A DNA stretch of 64,000 nt. It comes from Albugo candida. Its lineage: Eukaryota > Oomycota > Peronosporomycetes > Albuginales. Positions 34,039-42,930 of this stretch are shown piece after piece. Positions within the stretch are counted from its first letter, which is position 1; the number at the start of each line of letters is the position of its first letter. Where the stretch lies: positions 248,001 through 312,000 of the forward strand of contig JBDOQK010000007.1 of the NCBI GenBank assembly GCA_040437565.1, given 5' to 3'. Position numbers and translations under genes: made by a program. The notes beneath the pieces are model-generated. The model ran no database searches and had not been told where the DNA came from. It was given only the letters and a program-made list of their open reading frames with translations.

Positions 34039-36115
34039 ATGACTTTCACACTTTTGAACGCATTTGATTCACGTGTACACAATTTGATAGAACAAGCACT
34101 TGGTGATCGTCTTCCATTTCCATCGTATGAAGTGCCCCAAAGTAAGATCAAAAGTACTCATCAGTCGAGCAAGTACGCGCATGAAAGTCGGTCTTTCGAG
34201 GCTTTAAATCCTTCAGAGTGCTTTTGTACGTAACGAATATGCACATTGACTCGTACTCTGTCGTAATTATGTACAAGTGCTCAGCGCAAAGGAATCGCAG
34301 GGAATTCTTATTCGGTCCGATTTTGTCGTGACCGATTTGGCCAAATGCGTATACAATGGCATCCGCTCCACAACTTACGTTGACGATTCAGTGTATCGCA
34401 CTGCCAACATTGGACATGGGCAACGCTCGAGAACGGACCTTAATGCGCGCGGTGATCGCATTCATTGGATTGCTACGCAGAATCACTCCTATTTTCCAGC
34501 TCTGCTGCAGTTGCTGGACGCAATTCGATCGCTGATTTTAGGTACGCGCGGAACGTATAGAGGTCAGCATTGAGCTCATTTTCCTTGTAAGATAACTCTT
34601 TGCTTGTCGAAAAATTCCAACTCGTCAAAGATCGTACCTCTTCACAAATCGCCATCTTTGTATGGAGCTATAGAGTAGCTGATACACGCAAGTACTTATA
34701 TGACGTTATTTTGTGTTCAAGGACGATGGGAGTCGATTCGTACGCCATACGGATGTATGTCATGTGGACCAAGCGACGGAGTTGAATCCTCTTGTACGAA
34801 AAATCACCTGTGTTTATTACGTAAATGCCGTATGGAACCCAGACGATGGAGGATGTTTGCGGCTTTATTACCAAGACAAGTACAGCCTGAGCGAGAAAGC
34901 GTGGGATATAGCTCCAGAGTTGAATACATTAGTGATTTTTCGGAGTGAGGATGTAGAACATGAAGTCTTGCCAACATCGAAGGATCGACTTGCAATCACG
35001 ACGTGGTTTTATGGGCTGAAAGATCCGATTTTGGAGAAAACCTCTCAGACTCCGACAATCTTTGTTGGGATTCCATCGTATCGCGATCCCGAATGCTCCA
35101 AAACAGTCGATGATTTACTGCAAAAGGCAGCTTCCCCGGAAAGTATTTATATTGGTATTTGTATGCAATGCGAGGAAGCCGCACCCGAATATCGCTACCT
35201 TGCTGGGGAGAAATTCAGAGGCCGAGTCCGTATCGACTGGATGGATTACAAAGATGCTGCAGGCCCATGCATTGCTCGACATCGTGTGCAAGCTTTGTGG
35301 AATAAAGAGCAATATTACTTACAAATAGATAGTCACATGCGCTTTGCCGAAAGATGGGATGAATTTCTGCTGGAAGAGTTAGCGAAATGTCCGTCAGAAA
35401 AAGCGATATTGACGTCCTATCCTCCAGAATATCATCTTTCAGCTTATAAAGGCGACGCTCACCCTCACGCTTGCGATGATGGCCAACTTATTTCGCCGAT
35501 CACAAAACCAACGCTTTTATGTGCTTCACATTTCGATGGTAGTGGGATGTTGCGTCAGACGGGAAGACTAGTCCAAAAACCTCACAACGGGTAAGCGACT
35601 TGACTTTTGTATTGATGAAATGACGTATTTGTCCTGGCAGCCCGATCCCGTCTTCATTTTGGGCGGCTGGATTTGCTTTTTCCTCAGCAGCAGTGATTGA
35701 AGAAATCCCATATGATCCTTTCATGCAATTTCTTTTCTTTGGGGAAGAAATTGCAATGGGCAGTCGACTTTGGACGTGGGGTTGGGATTTCTTTGCACCG
35801 ACGAAGAGTGTCATATACCATCGCTGGTCGAGGGCCTATCGGCCTGTGTTTCAAGACTTGGAAGATACACAGACTGGGCGTTATCGTGTAAAGTCACAAG
35901 CTCGAACCCGTTCTTTGATGCAGGGAAAGCTGACTGGGAAATATGCGCTTGGACACGAGCGATCATTTGAAGCATACGAAGCACTCATTGGAGTGAATAT
36001 GGAAACGAAAAAGATCGAGCAGAGAAGTCTTTGGGGCAATCTGGATCCTCGAGAATTCATTGACACATCCGCAGAAGATCGAAGCGATACTGATGCAAGG
36101 AATCAGCACGAATGA
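34039..36115 (+). CDS. Prolyl 4-hydroxylase / GT60 GlcNAc-transferase fusion (Skp1 modification)
   Basis: The first half is a cytoplasmic Fe(II)/2-oxoglutarate prolyl 4-hydroxylase of PhyA/PHD type: DDGSRFVRHTDVC supplies the HxD pair, DDGGCLRLYY the core strand, and VEHEVLP with KDRLAITTWFYG the distal His and the 2-oxoglutarate-binding Arg. The second half follows in the same exon: TIFVGIPSYRDPECSKTV, IYIGICMQCEE, the metal-binding QIDSHMRFAERWD, then (after an intron at about 35589-35640) FWAAGFAFSSAA and WTWGWDFFAPTKSVIYHRW. This is the GT60 family, which in Dictyostelium (Gnt1) adds GlcNAc to the hydroxyproline of Skp1. There PhyA and Gnt1 are separate proteins; here they are one chain. 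The predicted substrate is Skp1 of SCF ubiquitin ligases (inference from family). Start ATG 34039, stop 36113-36115. Confidence 0.9.
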
Positions 36116-36165
36116 GAAGTAACATGCGGGTTGACTGAAAACGAGCTTTACTTTGGAAATTGACG

Positions 36166-37998
36166 CTAAACCTCAAGCGTAAGATTCGTATAAATTCGCA
36201 AAATATCATCCACGGGACCCGCCGGCATACTCGATGCCATTCCATAGATTGCACTGCCACCTTTAATTGCTCCATCGGGATCTTTTTTCACCGTGATCAC
36301 AGCTTCCTCTAGATCTCTCAAAAAGTTCTTAGCGGCTCGCAAATGACACATGGTCACACATATATGCAATGAGTGTGGATGTTGCAGAGCATTCAGACTC
36401 CAACCACGCTTTGTCATTTCATCATTGACCTTGAGTATGTTGAATTCATGGCTTGCAAATGCGACAACCATGAGTTGAGGGTCGCCCAGAACGTGCAGTC
36501 CATCGATTTTCTTGATTCCTTCCTTGATCTCTTCTGCGGTCTTGACAATTCCTTCCGCATTTTTGATAAAGCCTGCCTCTCCTAAACGGATTAAAGAGGT
36601 CCAAGCGGTTGCGCTTAATGCTCCTGATCGACTTCCGGCTATTGTTGGTGTAACATACAGTCCACCAGTCCAGTCGGGGAATGTAAAGTACTGATAATTG
36701 CGGATCGCTTTGTTCCGGTAAAGTACGAGGGATGTTCCTTTCGCAGCATAGCCATACTTGTGAGCATCGCAGGACATGCTTGTCACTCCAGGTAATACAA
36801 AATCATACTTTGGAAGATTTGGTCGAATGCGCTTGATAAACGGCAAGATAAATCCTCCCAGGCAGCAGTCCACGTGTAGCCCAATGTCATTATCCTTGGC
36901 AATCCTAGATAGCTTTTCGACGTCGTCAATGATCCCACTGGGAAAGTTTGGAGCGCTCGCATATATCATGATCGTGTTTGCAGTGATGTTCCATTTGACC
37001 GCATTGCAGTCCATTTTCATTGTGACTGGGTTCACTGGGACCTTGATTAGCTTGATTTTGAGTATGCTGCATGCTTTGTCGATGGCGGCATGGGCAGTTT
37101 GGGCGGCGATTATTTCTGGTTTGATTATGCTGTGCTTGTGATAATACCATTCTCGATGCGTTTTGGCGGCCAAGAGGATGCTTTCTGTGCCTCCCGATGA
37201 GAAACATCCACACACATCAGCATTGCCTCCGCTGAATAATTTCGTGGTCATCGCAATCACCTGAGCTTCCATTCTGCATACACTCGGCCACAAATCAGGA
37301 TGCAGCGGATTCGCGACAGAAAACAGCTCGAAGGCTTTGTTCAGTACTGCCAAATGTTCGTCTCCACCGTGGTAAACAGCGCCCGAGACTAGACCTTTTT
37401 TCCATTTTTCGTCCGCATTCCCCGCATACATTTTCAGTTCCTTAATCAGTGCGTCATCAGGCATACCCTGAGCCGGTAGTTCCACATATTCTGTCAATTC
37501 CTGCCCGTCCTGCGATTTTTTCAGAGCCTTTTGTATATCGACTTCAATTGATTTCATCCGCTTTTCCATTTTTGAAGCTATCCATGGAACATTCTTCCCC
37601 GTGTCGATCAATGCGCCACCAAACGTGTTCAAAAGCTGCTTGTAAGACACGTAACGAACTTTTCGAACGACATCAAGCGATTGTCCGAGAGTACGAAATA
37701 TCAAAAGCACAACTATCACATTTCCTATTATTTTTTCAGCGTCCGGAGACTCTTTGATGAGTAATTGCCAGAAATGCGATAATAAGCTTTGACCTTTGAC
37801 AAAATAAAATGAGTAGATCGCTACGGCCAAAAGTATTGTGTCGTGACTCTTGTGCAGTATCCGTTCAACGTTGAATGGGAGAGAAACACACCTTGTACCG
37901 ATGTAGAGCATTATGAGAGTCACAATGGTGCCCCCAATGTATGGTTCTAAAGCCTTCAGCTCGGAAAACGGGCATTCTGTATGCGTCTCTGCGAACAT
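36166..37998 (-). CDS. SGPL1: Sphingosine-1-phosphate lyase
   Basis: A PLP-dependent ER-membrane enzyme that irreversibly cleaves long-chain-base phosphates to phosphoethanolamine and a fatty aldehyde. Intact single-exon frame of 610 residues, close to the usual family length. Hydrophobic segments near residues 22-40 and 52-70 are the likely membrane anchor. Family blocks: GLVSGAVYHGGDEHL, NPLHPDLWPSVCRMEAQV, the PLP-binding CGCFSSGGTESILLA, HVDCCLGGFILPF and the Schiff-base lysine in SCDAHKYGYAAKGTS, then TFPDWTGGLYVTPTIAGSRS. All key residues are present. Start ATG 37998. The gene is convergent with the hydroxylase/GT60 gene, 50 bp between stops. Confidence 0.95.
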   Translation of the reverse strand: MFAETHTECPFSELKALEPYIGGTIVTLIMLYIGTRCVSLPFNVERILHKSHDTILLAVAIYSFYFVKGQSLLSHFWQLLIKESPDAEKIIGNVIVVLLIFRTLGQSLDVVRKVRYVSYKQLLNTFGGALIDTGKNVPWIASKMEKRMKSIEVDIQKALKKSQDGQELTEYVELPAQGMPDDALIKELKMYAGNADEKWKKGLVSGAVYHGGDEHLAVLNKAFELFSVANPLHPDLWPSVCRMEAQVIAMTTKLFSGGNADVCGCFSSGGTESILLAAKTHREWYYHKHSIIKPEIIAAQTAHAAIDKACSILKIKLIKVPVNPVTMKMDCNAVKWNITANTIMIYASAPNFPSGIIDDVEKLSRIAKDNDIGLHVDCCLGGFILPFIKRIRPNLPKYDFVLPGVTSMSCDAHKYGYAAKGTSLVLYRNKAIRNYQYFTFPDWTGGLYVTPTIAGSRSGALSATAWTSLIRLGEAGFIKNAEGIVKTAEEIKEGIKKIDGLHVLGDPQLMVVAFASHEFNILKVNDEMTKRGWSLNALQHPHSLHICVTMCHLRAAKNFLRDLEEAVITVKKDPDGAIKGGSAIYGMASSMPAGPVDDILRIYTNLTLEV

Positions 37999-38049
37999 GA
38001 TCTTTCGAAGGGTACCGTTCCGCCTCCAATTGTACTCTTTTATTTTTTA

Positions 38050-38217
38050 GGATCGAATGGATTTATGCACTACTTAGTGTTTCNNNNNNNNNNNNNNNNN
38101 NNNNNNNNNNNNNNNNNNNNNNNNNNNNNNNNNNNNNNNNNNNNNNNNNNNNNNNNNNNNNNNNNNNNNNNNNNNNNNNNNNNGGATCGAATGGATTTAT
38201 GCACTACTTAGTGTTTC
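38050..38217. repeat. Gap (38084-38183) with 34-bp flank overlap
   Basis: The 34 bases 38050-38083 are repeated exactly at 38184-38217 after the N run. This is an unmerged contig overlap in the intergenic region upstream of the S1P lyase. Confidence 0.9.
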
Positions 38218-38486
38218 ACATAGAGTTTTATAGCTCCACACAAAATTCCAGTCAGGGTGAAATCTCTTTTGACTCCATGCGCTCAAATATCGAAGTACGA
38301 TAACAATTATCTACTCTTGCATAAGCAAACGATCCAGACCTCGAAGGATGCCTTGATTTACATAGTTGTCGAGTCAATGGCAATTCGGCGATCACGCTGC
38401 TTTATAGATATCACCAGTTATATCTCGTCGAGGAATAACCGATAAACTGCGGCCAATTGAATCAGGTCAATACCATCTGCATCCGG

Positions 38487-39157
38487 CTAACTAATGACAA
38501 TGTTTGGATTGCTGTATCGCATGTCATGCATCATCAAGAGCTTTTCACCATTGTCTACTGCTAAACAGCAAACCGTAAATCGTAGGGAACGTTTACCATC
38601 TTCACGTTGTATAAAATGCACGCCGGGATGAATTGCTGAATAAAACTGGAAATGACAGGGGCTCGATTCTCCACTGCTTTCTGTAATATCAATCAACTGA
38701 GTTATCAGCAGTCGATCAAATATTCTCGTTGAGATGCATTGATACTCACTAGCGATCACTACAAGCATCTTTGGCTTAAAAGACCTTGAAATACACTGAC
38801 AGGGCATGTACATACGAGGACACCCGACCTGCACAGTATACCCTCTAATCAGTAGAGATAAGTGACTTGATATAGAATTTCCGCAATGTGAGAGAAGACA
38901 CGGTACATACAGCTTTGTATTAGCCTGCCCAATTGTTGAAAAAGTCATAGTAATAAAATGAGTGGTAATCGTGCAGTACTGCACTGGTGTCATAAATGGA
39001 GGTCGTGACTTGGGCACGGTACCAATGCTTGAACAGCCTCTGTAGCTTATCTGCAGCATAGTACCACCAAGCTCGCTTAAATGGCAAGCGACACGTGCGT
39101 ATGGCTGTTGTTACAAGAAGTATTAATATCAAAGAACAGCCGAAACAATCTACTCAT
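38487..39157 (-). CDS. Multi-exon gene of unknown function (partly resolved)
   Basis: Four downstream exons splice well on the minus strand: RAWWYYAADKLQRLFKHWYR...YDTSA, then ANTKL, then GYTVQ, then PKMLVVIA joined to KSSGESSPCHFQFYSAIHPG, ending MRYSNPNIVIS at 38487. All internal junctions are GT-AG with introns of about 50-70 bp and matching phases. The 5' end is unclear: ATG 39157 (MSRLFRLFF) does not join in phase with any intron I can see, and a hydrophobic stretch ILILLVTTAI sits in the exon's own frame. There could be an N-terminal membrane anchor. I recognise no family. Confidence 0.4.
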
Positions 39158-39258
39158 GCTCTGCCTTCCTTAATTGCATAGATCAAGGCTATTCTGTACA
39201 CAAGACTCCAAGGCTGAAGATGGTATCGATGATAGTTTGTCTGTAGACGTTCAGCCCT

Positions 39259-40054
39259 TTACGCGAATTTCTCTGTCCAATTCTTAAACCTTACGCTGCT
39301 GCTTGAAATTTCAAAGCCAATATCTACCTCGTTTGGAGCCCTTAGGCCGCATCCAGTACTCAAGCCTTGTCCTAGCGTAAGAAGCACTTCGACTTGACTA
39401 TTTGGTCGAAGGTCGGACTTACTCGAGGAGTACAGTTAAATGTTCTCCAGTCACAAGCTTATCACACATTCTAATGAAATGTTATTGTGTATTCGTTCGA
39501 GATGTATGCCTGGAGCGAGACCACGTGAGCCGTCAGCGTTTGTCGCATGATTGATGACGCTTAATAGATAAGCAATGTTTTGCATAGTCTCATCAGGAAA
39601 ACTTCACCATTTTGATATTTGCATTCTATAAGCACCTGTCGTTGTTCTACACCTTTTTCTGTACCATGGAAACGGCATTTATAAAAAGCAAGCTTTGATC
39701 AGCTTCTCCACCTGATTCATCAAAAACGATACGTCACTCAACATGCATCGTCGTACATAATTCTAGTTCAAAACCGGTATGCAAAGTTTCTCAATGCGTT
39801 CCAATGCAAGATTTCGCCATGGACAGCGTGATAAACGCAATCTTCTTGTATTGTATATGCTAATTCAAAAGATCCTGCAAATGGACCAGAAACCTCCACT
39901 GACAATCGCCTTGATCGGTACCCGAATTTCTACATACATCATACAATGACGCCGTAATGCTCTCTGCAGCTCTCATGAGCAATCTACATTTCCGCATTTT
40001 TGACATTGGTGTCACACTAAGTCCAGAATCTTACATGCTGTAATCAATTCTCAT
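39259..40054 (-). CDS. Unknown multi-exon gene with an apparent 1-base frame break
   Basis: Minus-strand reading from ATG 40054: MRIDYS, a ~50-bp intron, then ILLMRAAESITASLYDV with more exons. A block CRFHGTEKGVEQRQVLIECK continues as YQNGEVF. Next come DETMQNIAYLLSVINHATNA and GLAPGIHLERIHNNISLE, then an intron to FEVLLTLGQGLSTGCGLRAP, ending NWTEKFA at 39259-39261. Between YQNGEVF and DETMQ the frame changes by one base beside a run of four T on the minus strand (about 39596-39602). A lost T in the assembly would explain it; a real lesion is possible. There is probably also a middle exon I cannot fix. No family recognised. It fills what otherwise looks like an 800-bp empty region. Confidence 0.4.
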
Positions 40055-40088
40055 CGCTCCGCAAGTTAATCTCTCTAATCTAACGCAA

Positions 40089-40998
40089 ATGATCAGATGT
40101 CCCAATCTTATCGCTCGTCGGCGCGAGTGGGAGCGTCTAATTGGAGCTGCCTTTTTCCATGGCGATGATATTCATCTATACCATAACATGTACCATTTCA
40201 TCGACTTCGTAGCAAAGGATTCTCATCTCGAAGCGATAGGGTCTCGTTTCTTTGGAAAGGTTATCAATTGGAATCCAAAATGGGGTCTTATCGATTCGCT
40301 TGTGTGCTCGCATACCTGCTCCTTGTATCACACGGCTTGATCGTTCTATCTTCATACTTGATTTTCAAGTATCAGCACAATCCGGTATGATTAATAAGTA
40401 TTTGATTCAAACCTGCGTCTCATTTGCTCTCCATGGTAGCATGCATGGACACAATGTAGCTTGGGCTTTTCAGCTGTTTTGTTCGGACTGAAGGCATGTG
40501 ACTAAATAATACCCCGTGTAGTCTCTCTGATTATCATGCAGGTTGTTCTTAATTCAAAATCGCCAAATACGACCAATATCTATGGATTTCATGTTCCGAC
40601 AAAATACGCCGCTTGGTTGGAGCTTGTATTGATCCATATCCTCGTTCCGAATGCCTCATTTCTGGGTCATTTATGTGGAATCGTTGCAGGTACTAAAGCG
40701 TTGTTGTAGCGCATCCTGTATTAATACCACTTCCATCATCTTAGGCTATTCGTGGATTTTACATTCAGCATTAGGGAAAAAGGGGAAGACATTGTATCAA
40801 GCATGGGTGTCGTTGGTTCGAAAACTGTGCTATATGCCAGCAACTAGTCGACCAAGTAAAAATGCCACTCAACGTTTATACGAAGAGGATGAAAAGCTCG
40901 CTAGAAAATTCCAAGAGGAGGAAGCCGCTGCAGAAAGAGAAGCAATTCGGCGTCAACGACTCGAGCGGCTATCACATTTCCGTACACGATATTCATAA
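40089..40998 (+). CDS. Rhomboid-family intramembrane protease, RHBDD1-like
   Basis: Spliced exons give RRREWERLIGAAFFHGDD with IHLYHNM, a 50-bp intron (40190-40239), then VSFLWKGYQLESKMGSYRF and a hydrophobic helix. A ~95-bp intron leads to the catalytic-serine helix LGFSAVLFGLK. An intron with a GC donor (AAG/gcatgt) and AG acceptor follows, then KYAAWLELVLIHILVPNASF and the catalytic-histidine block LGHLCGIVAG. The cytosolic tail (RLYEEDEKLARKFQEEEAAA) is charged and helical, ending at 40996-40998. The HLY.NM, WKG, GFSA and ILVPN.SFLGHL blocks are those of the RHBDD1/RBL group, ER serine proteases that cleave membrane proteins. Ser and His are both kept. The first transmembrane exon upstream of 40089 could not be found; it may be missing or may overlap the divergent gene. 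Confidence 0.85.
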
Positions 40999-41052
40999 TA
41001 GAATTCATCTTACTGTATTTAGACAACGCGGAGGTACACTGAGCAGTGTCGA

Positions 41053-42300
41053 TTAGTGATACAAAAAAGACTTTGCGTCAATATGGAACGTTTCTTCCGC
41101 GGACTGTTGAAGGATGAAACTGACAACTCCGCTATTGCCAAGCTTTGATCGTTTCGCGGGATGATCGAGGTCTTTGGGCAAGTAACACTCACAAAACTGT
41201 TGAAACCAAAGCGAATGGCCATAGACGACAATCACATTTTCAGAACGCTGAGTTGCCCACATAGCAAAGTGCTTGAGTCGATCGTACGCGGAACCTAAAA
41301 TGGCTTTATTTCCGTGGTTCTCGCTTGAATCGAACATGGTTTTATGGAAATTACTTGACTCTCTTTTAGACTTTAGCATTACTTCAACACCGTTGGAGGC
41401 TGGAGGCTTTCGTCGCATTGATATTTTTGGAGCAACAACGCATTTTGCTTGACTCAGCGCCAAGGTATCCACGTTTTCTCCAATTTCCTGCAAACACGAT
41501 AATACGTGAAGTCGTTCTCCGGAAACTGCGAGCCGAGACGCCGATGTGATAGCGGCTGTGTTTATTGCTCGGCGCAGATTGGAAGATACGACGATGCTTT
41601 TGGGGATTGCACAACACAAATACCGCAATAAATATTGAGCATCTTTTCGACTACAAAACGCTTTCTTGGGATTCAATCCATCGACGGGAAGCTGCATGTC
41701 CTGCAGTCCTCTTCCCTCACTCAAAAAAGCTCTTTGTGTTGCCAGTATTTTGCATCGAAGCTTCTGTGCTTGTTCAGTCCCTTCCGTGCTCAGTGGAGAA
41801 TCCAGAAATACGGAGTCCATAACTGGAAACAAAAGCCATTCTCGCAGAACCGCTTGAATCAGTCGGAAGAGAAATAATACTTTCGATCCCTTCCTGTTGA
41901 ATAAAACATTCCACTGAGATTCTGCGTGGCGGACGAATATGATGCGCTTACTACTCAGGACTTCAGGCTCGCTGGCACCATTCAACTTCTTTCGTAGAGT
42001 TTGTTCGTCCAAGTTGTGCATTTGCTTATCCGTGGACAGCCACAAATGAAGCAATGCGAGAGCATACAATTGTAATTTTCTCCAAACACATCGCACCATT
42101 TCGAAAAAGTCTTCAAAGGCCGGTATCATCGGATCCGTGAAGCGCCAAAGAATATGAAAGAGCTTTGTTATAGCCGAAACTTTGATAGCCAGGAATGCCG
42201 AGGATGAAGATCTCAAAGGAAGTGTGTCTGCACCAAAAGCGGACACATTGAGCGCAATGTGTGGCGAAATACTCGCACGAGGTTGTGACGTATCCGTCAT
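41053..42300 (-). CDS. Histidine phosphatase (phosphoglycerate-mutase-like) superfamily protein
   Basis: Intact single-exon frame of 415 residues from ATG 42300. Catalytic motif FVRHAESQW (RHA, the RHG signature) near residue 125 and the second catalytic His in VVYGHSLWFQQF near residue 375; the Arg in SSNLRRAINTA matches the usual substrate-phosphate contact. About 120 residues precede the domain, with a hydrophobic stretch (LQLYALALLHLWLS), and a long insert (CVVAPKISMRRKPPASNG) lies between the two halves. The substrate cannot be told: the superfamily includes sugar-phosphate mutases, phosphatases and protein phosphatases. A non-glycolytic phosphatase is most likely given the N-terminal extension. 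Confidence 0.85.
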   Translation of the reverse strand: MTDTSQPRASISPHIALNVSAFGADTLPLRSSSSAFLAIKVSAITKLFHILWRFTDPMIPAFEDFFEMVRCVWRKLQLYALALLHLWLSTDKQMHNLDEQTLRKKLNGASEPEVLSSKRIIFVRHAESQWNVLFNRKGSKVLFLFRLIQAVLREWLLFPVMDSVFLDSPLSTEGTEQAQKLRCKILATQRAFLSEGRGLQDMQLPVDGLNPKKAFCSRKDAQYLLRYLCCAIPKSIVVSSNLRRAINTAAITSASRLAVSGERLHVLSCLQEIGENVDTLALSQAKCVVAPKISMRRKPPASNGVEVMLKSKRESSNFHKTMFDSSENHGNKAILGSAYDRLKHFAMWATQRSENVIVVYGHSLWFQQFCECYLPKDLDHPAKRSKLGNSGVVSFILQQSAEETFHIDAKSFLYH

Positions 42301-42930
42301 GAGGTGACGCTATAGATTTCGAAAATAAATCAAACCGACTTGTGAGCAAATTCGACGCGATCAGCCACAGGAGAAGGGACTCATCGACTGAAGGTCGACG
42401 AACGATCGATAGGTTCAGTCAGAGTACGAGCACGGCTCATTCCCCAATCGGCTTGTATACAATTACAAGTCATTCGTGAATGTCGCGGCTTTGACCAAAA
42501 CCACTTGTATGAGTAATAGTGGATCCTTTGATCCTCCATGTTTCCAGTAAAACAGTGTTATTAGGCCCACGCGATCTCATTCATGGCAGTTAGGTAGAAT
42601 GAATGGATCGAATGTGACGTGTCATCACGTACACAATCGCAATTATTGACTTTACACTCAACTACGGGGTAGCCAGGTCGCTTAGCATGTCTATAATAGC
42701 GCACGAATCACAAGTACTAAATTGATACAATAAAACTTCTGTTGTGTGACTTTGGTCACATCCAAACACTTTACACGCTGCACGATGCTATATAAAAGTC
42801 ATTGGATAATATAATGTGTATTTATATCGTATCGACGGGGTAGCCTTCTCTTCCGAATTTTATTTGGAACCCTTCCACTTTTCGCACATTTTCTTGCCCG
42901 CTTCAATAAGTAACGACAGAAAGCGACTCC
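42301..42930. promoter_or_regulatory. Divergent intergenic region with a TATA-like element
   Basis: 630 bp between the histidine phosphatase (-) and the SDR-FYVE fusion (+). TATATAAAAG at 42789-42798 with an inverted CCAAT (attgg) just after lies about 135 bp before the fusion's start codon. There is no ORF of note. The promoter assignment is inference. Confidence 0.35.
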
